Shown in pieces: positions 34,572-47,800 of a stretch of DNA of 64,000 nucleotides. The notes below the pieces were generated by a model, which did not search any database, was not told the DNA's origin, and saw only the letters and a list, made by a program, of their open reading frames with translations. The DNA comes from Chara braunii. Taxonomy: Eukaryota > Streptophyta > Charophyceae > Charales > Characeae. The DNA is taken from assembly GCA_003427395.1 (NCBI GenBank), contig BFEA01000583.1:258287-322286 (forward strand), written 5' to 3'. Made by a program: the position numbers and the translations under genes. The first letter of the stretch is position 1, and each line of letters starts with the position of its first letter.

Positions 34572-35454
34572 AAATTTTATAAAAGCTATATTCTTCTCTC
34601 AATTTCACCTCGCAATACCTACCTACCACTACTCCTAATTGTAGGCATACGGGGAAGCCCGTAGCAGCCAGAACCGTGTTCACGAGAGAACATGCGGGGG
34701 CTGCTCCCGACCTGCAGGTGGGCGATACCAGCTAGGGGACAGCCGGTAGCATCAGGGACCATGCCAACAGGACCAATCCCTGTGCCTCCCCTCAGGTCCC
34801 CTCCCCTACGAACATCAGCAGACTCTGCTCAATGCCGCTCGGGGGATCCAGTGGTCTATCTCTAGGCAGTAGCAAGACGGTGAGATAGAATATATGCAAA
34901 AAAGACAAGAAGAAAATTACATTTTCATTATCGACCGCCGTCTCATGACATACACTGTTGTCTTGCGGCCTTTTCGCTCCGGGGCTGCGCCACCACGCAT
35001 AGCGTGGTGTATCTGCCTTTCCTCCGATAAAGAATGGTATTTGTCGATGTTGTCCGTTGGCAAAATTTGGCCCCGTTTCTCACGAGAGACAACACCGGCG
35101 AACGTATTTGTTATTGCAACGGTTGACGGGAGCGCGCAGCTGGAGGGCGGGGGCCGAAGAAGGGGACGGGAGGGAACGGGAGTGGAGTGGTGGAATAGGG
35201 GATCGCCGTGTGGGTTCTGGCGGGTCTGTGCGAGTGATGGGGGGCTGTGATACAAAAGCGCCACGTGGGTGAAGGCGGTGCGTTTGGGGTTGTGCGGAAG
35301 CTAGTCGGTCCTCTCGTTGTAGGCGTTTGTGATGTACAGGCATCCATAGCCAGAAACAAAGAACCCAAACTCAAGGAGAAGGACACGTGTAACTTGCGCG
35401 GTGCCCCCGATCCCCGCTCTGCTTCCCTCTCTCTATCTCTCGTTCCCTCCCGGC
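34572..35454. other. Upstream region of RPB1, no gene seen
   Basis: No credible coding sequence. It contains a near-palindrome CCACCACGCATAGCGTGGTG (34990-35009) and a purine-rich stretch at 35130-35190. It separates the retroelement block from the RPB1 promoter. Confidence 0.5.
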
Positions 35455-35461
35455 TATTTAA
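35455..35461 (+). promoter_or_regulatory. TATA-like element of RPB1
   Basis: CGGCTATTTAAGGA about 205 bp upstream of the RPB1 ATG, preceded by CT-rich sequence. Position and sequence suit a core promoter with a start near 35485-35495. Not confirmed by transcript data. Confidence 0.45.
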
Positions 35462-35517
35462 GGATACCGACGGAGGCGAGCGAGAAGAAGAGAGGAACGA
35501 GCGAACATTGGAGGAAA

Positions 35518-35519
<2 letters not shown>

Positions 35520-35568
<49 letters not shown>

Positions 35569-35618
35569 NNNNNNNNNNNNNNNNNNNNNNNNNNNNNNNN
35601 NNNNNNNNNNNNNNNNNN

Positions 35619-35663
<45 letters not shown>
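35520..35663. repeat. (GT)n, 50-N gap, (GA)n directly before the RPB1 start codon
   Basis: About 49 bp of GT repeat, a fixed-size gap (35569-35618), then about 45 bp of GA repeat reaching the ATG at 35664. The 5' UTR length is therefore unknown. Peptides read through the gap are artefacts. Confidence 0.9.
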
Positions 35664-35668
<5 letters not shown>

Positions 35669-35747
35669 TCAGCGCTTCCCGTATTCGCCGGCAGAGCTGG
35701 CCAAAGTGAAGACTGTCCAGTTTGGAATTCTCAGCCCCGATGAAATC
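35664..35747 (+). CDS. RPB1: RPB1 exon 1 (residues 1-28)
   Basis: Starts at the ATG immediately after the GA repeat and ends in the conserved ILSPDEI, phase 0, donor GTAAGT. The start is supported by the Met-Asp-x-Arg-Phe-Pro beginning typical of plant RPB1. Confidence 0.96.
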
Positions 35748-38700
35748 GTAAGTGTGTGGTTCTTGGTGAGGAGTTTGCGGGCAACGGGCACGTTCGCCCG
35801 TTCTTCAGGCTTGCAATTTGGATCGGTGTCTCAAATCGTAACATGCATACACAAGTATTCAATCCACATAAATGCCCTCACCAAATGGACTAGCACGGGG
35901 CGAATATCGGAGTTGTAGCAACGTGGGAGGGATACAATTGGGTGCATCCATGTGACATCATGCGTGGAATTTCAGATTTATGTGAGCTTTCTCACTTTGT
36001 TTTGGTGAGCGCACCCCTAGGTGATAGGGACGTGACCACGTATGGAAGGTTTGTGACAAAGTTTATGCTCCAGTACGTATTTGAAGGTATGGACATGTAT
36101 TGGACGTGTCTGCTCACTTCATGGAGGCCATCATCATCTGACGGAAAACTGCGGTGTAGAACTGAGAATGCTGCCCTCCGCTCCCTTAACCTGACCGCTA
36201 TTCCGTACGATTCTTCTGTCGTGTGCCTCTGCCGTCTGCCTATCTGTCTGTACTTGTGCATTTCTCTCTCTCCTTTCTGTATTCCTCGGTCCCTCTACCT
36301 CACCCTATTGCAATGGCTTCAGGCGTAATTCAATGTCTCCAGCAACACTCTCAACTTCCGCCTCGGGGTATCACTCACCTGCTTCCCCGTACTCATGTTC
36401 CACCCTCTCCCGCGTAATACCCGCGTGCCGCCCGCCAGTCGCGGGCCTCAGCCGCATCCTTCCGGCGCAATTCTTTCTCATGTTCATAGTGATCATCCTC
36501 TTGTCACTCTGCAGACCCTCCGCAACCGTCGCTCTTTGAGCAATCGATCCAAACCAGTTGCCAGCAAGGACTGCTGGCAACATGGAAACTGGGCCAAATC
36601 TCCATCTCTCTTTCCCTCCCTGTCGGCGATCGGTGTTCTATTCTCGTCATTAATGTGTCGCTCTTGTGGTTTGCTTTCGCCTCCAGTCGTTCGAGGTTCC
36701 GGGCACTCTCCGTCCTTCGATAAGGGGCAGATCACCTCCACGAGTTTCGAGTGTGGGAGCAGTGGCTCATACCAGTGGTGAATCTGCTTGTTTCTAATAC
36801 TGTATGTCGATGACTGACTGAATGCGAGTGTACTGTTCGGAGAACCGCAGGGGTGCCCCGGGTCTCCGGTCGGAAAACCCTCAATATCCGCTGTAATCCA
36901 CGCGCAGCCGGACTATTCCAGATATGCTGAGCAATGTTGCTGTGAGCCAGGAACTCCCTCCTGACGAGCCTTGATTTGCACTACGGCGAGCTAGGGCTGG
37001 ATGGATGGCCTAGTTGTAATGTTGTCCCGGAACGCAGTGCCCGTGACTATGGAACGCGAGTCTCGAGAAACCAGTGAAGCACCTCGTGATGAACCCTGAC
37101 TTTTCGCTCCATCAGTTTTCTTGGTACCAAGGGGTCCATTTCGGGAAGCCTGGTGCTCGGTTCCAGTGAACCTGTAGCTTTAATCTCTAGAAGCCCGGAA
37201 CGCCTTGCTGCTGATCCTGGACTGCGGTCCATCGATGGATCTCAGTTTTCTGCAGATTGGCCATAAGAAGCTGTACGGAAACATCCCCGTGAGTGTGGAA
37301 CTTCATCACCGATGCTCGGATTTTCGGCGGCTTGCAATATACAGCAAGTGTCGTGTCAAGTGAGAACTTGAGTATTGGGACTGGAAGATGTACGGGAACA
37401 TGCCTGTATCCACTGTCGGAACCGTGGGAGAGGGTCTTCTGTCCGAAAGAAAGCTGGAACGTCGCTGCCCAGGGTTGATCCCAGTAAAGTCGAGGCGATG
37501 GCAGAATGGGAAAGGGGAAAAAAAAAAGTAGGGTTTACACGCGGGGGGTGGTTGCCCGGTCAATCCGTGGCTGCCCAGGGTCTGGGCGGCGTGTACGCTA
37601 GGGTTTGGCTGACGCCAGGATGCCATGCACTCGCTCATCCGTTTGCCCAATGGCTTTTTTTTGTTTTGTAATAAACATAAGACGACTATATAATTCGTAT
37701 GATGACTATCCGGTCGACCGGACCATGCAGTTCGCCAGGAATGATGGACGAAGCCCCATTGAGCTGGTCGGAATCTCAACTCTGCGAACCACTTGCCCGG
37801 CTGGCCAAGCAAGTGACGTTGCGATTGCGGCGGCGGCGGGGTGAGGTGATGGAGGTGGAAGTACTGATGTATCAGTTCGCGCAGGTCGTCAGGAGTAATC
37901 CGCAGTAGCGTAAAAGCAGGCAAGCGTCAAATTCTCAAACGACCGATCGATCAATTACAATCTTTACACCGGATGGGATGTGTTATGGTCGGTCGATGTC
38001 AATTAAGTAGTTGTCAAGGAAGGCAACGGATGGCTTGATCTTGGATCTCATGCAATACCAATCAACATGCCTAATCGACTCGCAGATGGGGATCCGTCAC
38101 CCACCACTCAGTTAATTAAGACCAGATTGTATATCTATGCATATTTCGAATGGGTACCAAACACGTACTGTGCGCCTATTCAACCTGTCAATGAAGATAA
38201 CCAGGAAGCAGCGGGCGTCGACGATCAATTTTCGGCTCTAGCGGCCATGCGAGGTGGTAGACTGGGGGTTTAAGCAAACACAAGTGCACGGCAATATAGA
38301 GCGGTTAGTAATTGAGAATGGGAAATTACAACTGCTGTGATGCGCGATTGCTCGAGCCAGTGTGTGTGTGTGTGTGCGGCTGGGGTGTTTGGTTGGTTTT
38401 TGGAGGAGGCGGATTTTGACGGAGTTAGCGGGGATGAGACGGCACCGCTTTGTGTTTATTCCATTCGTCGTTGAAGGAACATGTGTGTGGAAGGAGGTGG
38501 TTTCGGTAGGAGATTGTGATGGATTGTACGTTTGGACGGGAGGTTGTTGTACGAGGTTGGGGCGGGGGGCGAGGGAGGAGGGGCGGATGATATGGGCGGG
38601 AGCAAAGCGGGACATAGGGTAAAGGGGAAGAGGAATAGGGGAGGGAGGGAACAGGGGGCGACGGAGGAGGGTTGGAAGCAATGAAGCAAGTGCGTATATC

Positions 38701-39527
38701 TAGGATTGTCCTTTCTTATGCCAGCCCAGAAAGAATGAAATAATGTGCCCGTTGCCTTTTCCCTTCAAGTTAACCACCAATTCACTGTAGTGGAAGGGCT
38801 TACTCGCCGTCGGAGTTCCCTGGACACACATCTACAGACGGGTCCAGTCTAGGAAGTGCTAGTGTGAGTGTGACCTAAGTGAACATGAAAACAAATTGCT
38901 GCCCCAGTTGGATCTGAAATTGAATTTGTTTCTCTCCTGACGGCGGCAGTTGTCGTCGTAGGAGTAGGTTAGTTGTACATTTGTACGTTGGCCATCGTGA
39001 TCTATCGGGGGTTCCGCGAACGTCAAGGAATCAAGCACCCCATAACCAGGCATTCATTCATCTTTCATCCGGCAATCTACCTAGCTGTGTGCCATCCTGT
39101 GCGGCCATTCGTCTATTCGTTGATGCACCGAGGACGGACTCGTCGATTGATCGATTCTTACAGTTAGTCGCGTTTTGCAAGCTCTCCTGCTTCTCCCTTT
39201 TGCGGACGCGATTGTTAATCAACCGATGAAGCTGAAACCCGCGGGGGCGCACAAGAGTCGCCCTTGATTGCAGCGGTTGATGAATGAAAATCCATCACCC
39301 GCTGAATCAAACAATGTTAGTGCTACGTCTGCTAAGGAGTCGAGCAATCAAATCGTGAACCGCTGAACACGTTTCTGAATGTCAACTACGGAATTGACTA
39401 AATATTGATCACTCGTTGAATCAATCAAGCTCTCACCAGCATCAGTTGAACCCAAGGCTATTGTCACCATGCACCCAGCACCCAGCACCCAGCACACACA
39501 CAGACACGCACACACACACACACACAG

Positions 39528-39570
<43 letters not shown>

Positions 39571-40230
39571 GTTTATTCCGAATCTTCGCTCTACCCATCT
39601 GTCTGTCTCTCTCTTCCGTTCCGGGTATGTGGTTCCATTCGTGAGAGGCCGACTGGCATTGTATGGTGAGTGGTGGTGGTTTCTGCTCCTTTTATCGTTG
39701 GACTGACTCAGTGATGGTGGTGGGTCGGGTTCTTGTTTGATCTGTCTTCTTTCAGCGTCAAATGTCTGTGTGCAAGATCGAGACAAGCGAGACGTATGAT
39801 CGAGGTAAGCCGAAGTTGGGAGGTCTCAGTGATCCAAGGTTGGGCACTATGGACCGGCAGATGAAGTGCGAAACGTGCGGTGGGTCTATGGCGGACTGCC
39901 CCGGCCATTTCGGCCACTTAGAGCTGGCGAAGCCCATGTTCCATATCGGCTTTCTCAAGACAGTGCTCAAGCTGCTCCGCTGCGTTTGCTATAACTGCTC
40001 GCGTTTACGCGCGGACGAGGTTCGACTCACTCCTACACTACCCAGCCGCCCGCTTTCATCTTGCTTTCTATTGTCCATCAACTGGGTCAATCAAGACATC
40101 GTTTCCTACCTCTGCCCAGATCACTCCCATTTCAGTCCCATCATACCTGAAGTTCTGATGTCACCCATCTTCTTTTGGTGTAATCGGCCTCCTGATCCTC
40201 TCCTGCGCCGTCTCAGGATCCTCTCTCTCC

Positions 40231-40261
<31 letters not shown>

Positions 40262-43200
40262 ACGCTTGCTCTCTTCCTGAAATCCATTTTCAGCCTTTGC
40301 CCTTCCTCCTGGGATGAGACGTACGGACGGTGCCACCCATCGCTCCGCTCCCCTCTGTGTACCGCCCTTTTCTCCTGCCCTTGCCGGCCGGCTTTCTTCC
40401 TGACTGCCACTTAACGGTACCTTTTTCACATCACTGCTATCGTGACTGTACACGACCGTAATTTTTTCTCGCTGTGTTCGAGCGCGCTCGTAGCTGTCAG
40501 TATCGTCGATAAAATGCACCTTGCCGCTCTCTGTTTTTTTTTTTTTTTTTTTCCTTTTCATTTTTTGGTACCAATCTTGCCGGTGCTTTTGCGCTCTCCT
40601 GGAAGAATTCCACAGACCTTTCCCGCTGTCTGTCCCTCTCTCTGGTCGACGTAGATGGCTTCCTGTACTTTTTTGCCTTCCTTTGGCCGTCTTTTTTCCC
40701 TTTCATCTTCTTCTGTTATCTGCGCTTCATTATTTTTCTCTTCGCTGCTTGCAGCAGCCGATCCGACATCTGAGGGGTTTCTGTCGCCGCCAACTCACGT
40801 GTTGTTCGTCTGCTCGCTCGCGCGAATGGACGGTTTCCGCCGAAGGATGTGTGCTCTCTCTGTGATTGGGCACTTCGTGATAAACATGATCTCCCCGGTT
40901 GATTGATCTATCTCCTTTTCTTGGGAAACATATGAAGACATAATTGAGAACCCTGAAAATAATCAGAGGAAGCAGCCCCAGCAACGATGGCGAGTGCGCA
41001 CCTCGTTTGTGCTTCTGAAGCTGATTTTTGTTCTTTTTCTTTACCCCTTCTCCCATGTAAATTGGGACAAATTCCCACATGAATTGGGACATGCGACGCA
41101 TTTGTCACAATTTACATGAAAATGGGAGGGCGAACCAAGTGTTGCGATTACGCTTTCTGTTCCGTAGCCGAGGCAATTGTGTCCAGCAACTAGGCACTGA
41201 AGTTCATTCATCCATCCACCTATGGTGTGGCACACGGCCTCCAGCGTCGCACAGTTTCAGCGGTGGCGGATGAGATGTGCAGACATAAGAGCACCGGACG
41301 GGAAATGTCAGGCTCCAAAGGCCACCATTCGACGCTGCTGTGTTCTGCGAGAGGTGAGAGCAACGGTGGGGCGGAGAGGTAGTGTTCAGGAAACGAGTAA
41401 GGAATGGGGTGTCGCAATGACCAGTGGGAGTTGGGAAGCAGGCACGGTAATGAGCGGTGGGGGCCGAGGCTGGGGGAACGGTGAAGAGGAAGGCAGAGAA
41501 ACTGGCACGGGAGAGGAGCCATGAAGCAGCTCAGTGAACGGTGGGGTCCGGAAAACGAGGTGTGGTGAAGAGGCATTGAAAGACAAGAGAGGATCCGGGA
41601 ACGCAGCTCACGACAGGGGAGGTGGCAGGCGGTGAGAAAGGGATCATCGTACGGTGATAATTAGCTACTAGAGGGAGAGCGCAGGAAGGGGGATAGCCTG
41701 CTTCCTAGTTGCTTCAAACCAAGAAGAAGATAACTGAGGAGTACCTTCCCCCCCCCCCCCCCCCCCGCCACATTTTTTGGGGCAGGAGGGCGAGCGGGAC
41801 AAAGTGAGCACACCCACTTTGTTGATTCTGACTTTCCATATTGTTCTATGATGAGAAAAGGAAATAAAAACCAGGGACATATCCAGTGGGTGTGGCTGAT
41901 CTCGAATGGTATTTTTCCAGGGTTTCCGCTTTCCTGGCCGCCCTGCACCGCTGCGGTTTGGCTTTTTTCCTGTAGCAGGAATATAGATTCTAAAGGATGG
42001 AGCAAAGGATGTATATGCTTTATATCTATGGCTAACAGGAAAGGATTTCCAAAAAGCAACAAGAAATCCAATACGCATACTTGTGCATCGTAAGGGGTAT
42101 TTCTAATAGAAGGCATATAATTTGTTGGTCTGAAGTCGCACTCTGCGAGCTTCGACGAGTTCTCATTCTGTAAATTCAAGGGGAAAATGTGAAAAGAATA
42201 TTTCCATACCCGTCTCGGCCTTTTGGATGAGATCACATGTACTATCTGTTCTAATGCGCTGAATAACAATTATCTCAAAAGAAGGGGAAAAAAGTGTCTT
42301 GCTAGGGGGAAAAAAAAGTCTTGCAATGAAAAACGAAAAAAATATGGCATGTTCTCCTTGTAGCAATTTGAGGGAAGATTTATTTAAGATACTTCCAGAC
42401 CTAACTCAACCCAGTGTCGAAACACAACGGTGTTAGGCTGATCACCATCTTGGGCAACGGTCCACGCCTGTCTCTTATACACATCTAGATGTGTATAAGA
42501 GACAGGTGTTAGGCTGATCACCATCTTGGGCAACGGTCCACGCACGCAGTGTGCTGAGCGCAGATATATTAAGCCCCGTGTTCAGCTGCCAGTGGCCAGC
42601 AGCCTCCTTCCCCCCCCCCCCCCCCCAAGCCCCCTGCCCTGCTCGACTCGGGAGCGCTGATGTGTGTAGACTTGCATGTGCGTGTATTATACATGTATCA
42701 AGGAAAAGGAAACAAAAAAATGGTTAATTGCACTTAGTCTGCCCTCATTCTTCTCGCTTTCAATCCTGCGTGGTGTGGTATTTTTCCCCTATCTCCTCTG
42801 AGAATGGGTTCTAGTCCATTGCTATGTGGTATATTATTATTATTAGTACGTTTAATATAAAATAGTGAAAGGGAGGGCGAGAGAGAGAGAGAGAGGGCTG
42901 TGGACTCATTTGGAGTGTCTTTTGTGGACGGTTTTATGTGGCCTTGTCTGTATACCACTGCAGTCTGATCCACGCTTTCGTCTGGCAAAAAAAATCAGAA
43001 ACCCTGCGCAAAGGCTGAAGAAGATGCTGGATGCATGCAAGCAGAAAACAGTATGTGAGGGAGGGACCGAGCTAGATGATGATAACAACATTGCAGAGGC
43101 GGAGGAGGAAGGACGTGAAAAGAAGAGGCATGGGGGATGTGGAGCACAGCAACCTACGATCAGCATTGACGGGATGAAGATCGTCGCCGAGTTCAAGTTG

Positions 43201-44768
43201 AAAAGAAACAAGGACCAGGACGACAGCCATATGCCAGAACCTGTAGAGCGCAAGCAGCAGCTTAGTGCTGAAAAAGTATGAGCATTTTGCAGCTCTGCTG
43301 CGTTGTTCCTTCCCAAGCCTATCCCCTTGCGATTTCAAATAGTCAGTCCATCTGGCAGTCAATCAGTCAGGTAAATGAACTTGTGGTTACGCCAATTGCT
43401 GAATATAATATGGGAAAATGACAGGCTACAATTGTTCCTCCTTTTCGCATCTCACACTGTCGAGTGAATGTGTGGGAACAGAGTCCCCGTACACTCCTCT
43501 AGCCATCAAAAAATGCTGCAACCCTTCCTCAGATTTGTGGCAGCTTGATTCTTTATGGGAGCCATTCAATTGCTCAGGACTGGAGCTTACATGTTCCTGA
43601 GGGGTGCAGAACTACCAAATCGTGCTGCTTTGTTCATTTATTTTTTGTGCAGAGCAAGGAAGCTGATTTTTGCTTTGTGCCCAATCAGGTTAACTTTCGC
43701 TTCGTGTCCAACGGAAAGAAGGGGTTGAGTTTGGTTCTTAGACGCCTATTTTGTCAATGGCAAGTGCAGGTGCCACCTTTGCAGACAGGATTCTTGACTA
43801 CAACAGTGCAACACAGTTAACTATAGAATGCAAAGTCGGGATCAGCTTCCTAGTACTTCAGACTGCAGGTTATTTATTATGTTGAGGCCTAGTGCGGACA
43901 GGATGAGTTTTGAGCATCATGATCAGCAATGAGGGCCGTATGCTGCTTGGGTTTCATTGGTAGTGAAGTTTGTTATGCTTTTGTCTTGTTGATGGCTTGT
44001 GCAGGTGCTTGGCATTCTGAAGAGGATTAGTGATGAGGACTGTCTGGTGCTTGGTTTGAACCCCAAGTATGCCCGGCCAGACTGGATGATCTTGCAAGTA
44101 CTACCAGTTCCGCCGCCACCTGTTCGGCCGTCTGTAATGATGGATAGCTCTGCAAGAAGTGAGGTACACTTCCCTTTTCTACTGTCCTCTTGGTTCTCTC
44201 TCTGAAGAACCGTTAGTAGTGGCAGGGGTTGGAAGGGTGCATGTTAAGAGGGGTGAGCGGTGGATAGGGAAGATTACCAAGTGGGTCTGCTAAAGCGCCT
44301 TACTCAGAACAGCGTGTTGGCAGGGGTGGTTTTAGAGAGCAATCCAAAGAAAGAGAGCAAGGAAGTGCAATCCTTGCCCTCTTGCCTCCCAGGTGGATTT
44401 CCTACCTTGCTGCCTGCCTGTCATCTTCTTCCGTCAGAGGCTCTGCATCGGTCTGCTCTCTTGTCCTCGTGCTTGTTGCTTCAAATGTATGCGCTCCCTT
44501 CAGACACAGATCTCCTCTTCAGCCCCAACTGTCTTGCTCTGTTGGTTAATTTAAGGTAACTGTAAGAGGTTTGCTGGCTCTGTTTCTTGGTTAAGCATTG
44601 TTTCAAAGAAAGGTTGAGGATGGTGATGGATAGTGATTACATATAGCCACATAATAATTACAGGTATCGACATTCTTTGGCGGACTAAAATCATCCCTGC
44701 TACTTGCTTTTGGCACTGCTGATGCTAAGGATTTCTCCCTGTTTGACTCTCCACATACCCATCTCTGC

Positions 44769-44811
<43 letters not shown>

Positions 44812-47800
44812 TGCGTCTTCATCATGGAAACTTGTCAATGACAGGACGATTTGACCCATCAACTGGCCATGATCATTCGGCATAACAACAACCTGAAGAG
44901 ACAAGAGCAGAATGGTGCACCCACGCACATTATCAATGAGTTTGCTCAGCTGCTGCAGTTTCATATAGCCACTTATTTTGACAATGATCTTCCAGGGCAG
45001 CCCAGGGTAATTATCTTTTCTTTTTCGTTTGTCAGTGCGTCTGTCGTTTATGTGGACTGGTTGGCTGTCCATTGGTCCAGGTTTCCGTCGATGTGTTGAG
45101 CTGTCTTCCATGTGTGCATGCTCACCCATCTCATTGCAACCCCCCAGGAGGGGCTCGGAACCCTTGCGACTGTGCAGCTGTTTTTGTCCGGGGGATTTCA
45201 ATTCCTGCATCTTGTTGTGTGCTTGTCAGTCCATTGGTCCCTCTGTTTACGATTCCTGCCCATTTGGGCATGCCAACGTATCTCCTTGCATGCCAGGCAA
45301 CCTGGCATTCAAACAACCACTTTTTTTCCTGGAGTTTTCTATGCCTTAGTTATGTTTGTCTTGGTGGTGGGAAGAAATGCAGGCTATTTAACATGCACTG
45401 GGTTTGAAGGGCAAAGGTGTGTTGAAACACAAGCACATGCACACATCACGCAACATTGGGTTTGGACTAGGAAAAGTGGATGCCAACATTGGCGCAACAT
45501 TGAATTCCAAAGATGAGCAGTGTACCATTGCACTGTTGTACATGCGGTATGTGGTCCTGTTAAGGTCTGTGTCATGTACAGACACGAAACTGAAGGGACA
45601 AGTACGCAAGTCTACTGGTACTGAGGGGTTTATCAGCACTAATGGTCATTTGCTTGTCTCACAAGGCTTGGTGTTGTGAGAAGAGAGAGAGGGCTTTCCA
45701 GCTCATACCTTATATATCATTCCGCCTGGGTTCGAAAACACAACACCAGATGACCTAAATCCGCACTGAAATCTTTCAGAACAAGTCAAAGCCCTAGAAA
45801 AAATAATCCAGTCATAGGAAAGAAGCATCGTACTCTGGCCACTTTTGCTTGGCCACTACCAACAGAGCAAACAATCCAGTCACATCCTAGGAAAAAAACA
45901 ACAGTGGGCGTGCGCTCTTAGAACTCCTGAACATTGTGAGGGTCGCATCTGAGCCGTTAGCCGTTCCTGCGCTGAATAGTGCACATGATCAGAACAAATA
46001 CTTATGTGCCGTAAATCTGAGCCGTTCACGTGCATGGATGGTGCAGATTGCTGGCCGATCTTAGAATTTGACTACCGCCTGTGTGTCTGGGCCGTCGGTT
46101 GGCACGCAGCCCAGATCGCTGCCCAATTGTGTTGGATCCAGTGTGGGGCCTCTGAAGACTACCACCTGGGAAAGGCCTACTGACCCTCACGTTTTTTTTC
46201 TGGGTGCTGCTGAGAAAAGTTAGGCTCTTCACGGCCATGGGGAGGCATGCAGGCCCTCACTCCTTTTTTGCCTTCACACCTCAAACAGCCGCTGCGGGTC
46301 CAAACAAAATCCGCCCTCTGTACACGTTTAACGNNNNNNNNNNNNNNNNNNNNNNNNNNNNNNNNNNNNNNNNNNNNNNNNNNNNNNNNNNNNNNNNNNN
46401 NNNNNNNNNNNNNNNNNNNNNNNNNNNNNNNNNNNNNNNNNNNNNNNNNNNNNNNNNNNNNNNNNNNNNNNNNNNNNNNNNNNNNNNNNNNNNNNNNNNN
46501 NNNNNNNNNNNNNNNNNNNNNNNNNNNNNNNNNNNNNNNNNNNNNNNNNNNNNNNNNNNNNNNNNNNNNNNNNNNNNNNNNNNNNNNNNNNNNNNNNNNN
46601 NNNNNNNNNNNNNNNNNNNNNNNNNNNNNNNNNNNNNNNNNNNNNNNNNNNNNNNNNNNNNNNNNNNNNNNNNNNNNNNNNNNNNNNNNNNNNNNNNNNN
46701 NNNNNNNNNNNNNNNNNNNNNNNNNNNNNNNNNNNNNNNNNNNNNNNNNNNNNNNNNNNNNNNNNNNNNNNNNNNNNNNNNNNNNNNNNNNNNNNNNNNN
46801 NNNNNNNNNNNNNNNNNNNNNNNNNNNNNNNNNNNNNNNNNNNNNNNNNNNNNNNNNNNNNNNNNNNNNNNNNNNNNNNNNNNNNNNNNNNNNNNNNNNN
46901 NNNNNNNNNNNNNNNNNNNNNNNNNNNNNNNNNNNNNNNNNNNNNNNNNNNNNNNNNNNNNNNNNNNNNNNNNNNNNNNNNNNNNNNNNNNNNNNNNNNN
47001 NNNNNNNNNNNNNNNNNNNNNNNNNNNNNNNNNNNNNNNNNNNNNNNNNNNNNNNNNNNNNNNGAATACTAATGATTAGCCCAATCAATGTTTCAACGCA
47101 GACCAAACATACATCATGCTCATCCCAAGGTGTGAAGGGAGCCTGGCGCTATACACAGGGAAGAAGCGCCAGGTCCACACATACACAGACGAAGAGGAGG
47201 GGATTAGACGAAGAGGAAGGGGGAGATGGGAAAGTCGTCAACACCAAGTCTCGTTACGAGTCCCAAATAATCCCTCTTCAAAATGTCTGAAGTCCAATGT
47301 CGAGTCTGGATCCGAATGTCAGCAAGCTCTCTCTCTCTCTCTCTCGCTCGTAGTCTGCTGATGCAGTGAAGTCAGAAAGTGAGAGGGTGAGAAGGAGATG
47401 GTGGACTGAGAAGAGGAAGAAGGAGAACGCTATCTCTCTCTCACGAGCCAAGTACTAACCTGTGAAGTTGGCGCTATGCTGCAGGTACCTCGAAGACGAA
47501 GCTGGAGCAACGGCGTTGCAGGTAAGTCCTCCTGGCCTCCGCCCAATCTCTCTCTCTCTCTAGTACTACTCTAGCTGCTATGGCGCCCAGCGCTGAAGAC
47601 TACAGCTAACGCTACTAGCGCCCAGCGCTGAAGACTAATGCTAACGCTACTACTACTCCTGCAGCGCTCCTCCAGAGTGCTGCTGCCGAATCCTGAAGAC
47701 TACCGACTGCCTCCTGCCTCCACGTGAAGTGCCTGGGAAGTATCTGGGAGCGGCCTCCCCACTACCTGCAGCCTGCAGGGCGGGCCAGTCTTATATAGTG

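Larger units (their letters stand above)
40020..42963 (+). other. RPB1 intron 2 (2.9 kb)
   Basis: Contains a short foldback element (41050-41128), C runs at about 41750-41766 and 42611-42626, a T run at 40534-40551 and the second mate-pair adapter artefact (42430-42543). No gene seen. True length is 76 bp shorter if the artefact is removed. Confidence 0.85.

Noticed and set aside
35247-35918. 223-codon ORF overlapping the RPB1 start
   Set aside because: It runs through microsatellites, a gap and intron 1; only the in-frame exon 1 part is real.
37306-37923. 205-codon minus-strand ORF in intron 1
   Set aside because: Low-complexity composition, no recognisable domain, no promoter or splicing context.
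41661-42269. 202-codon minus-strand ORF in intron 2
   Set aside because: Passes through a C homopolymer encoding a Gly run; no family resemblance.
46177-47290. Long ORFs of about 300 codons
   Set aside because: They are translations through a 730-N gap.
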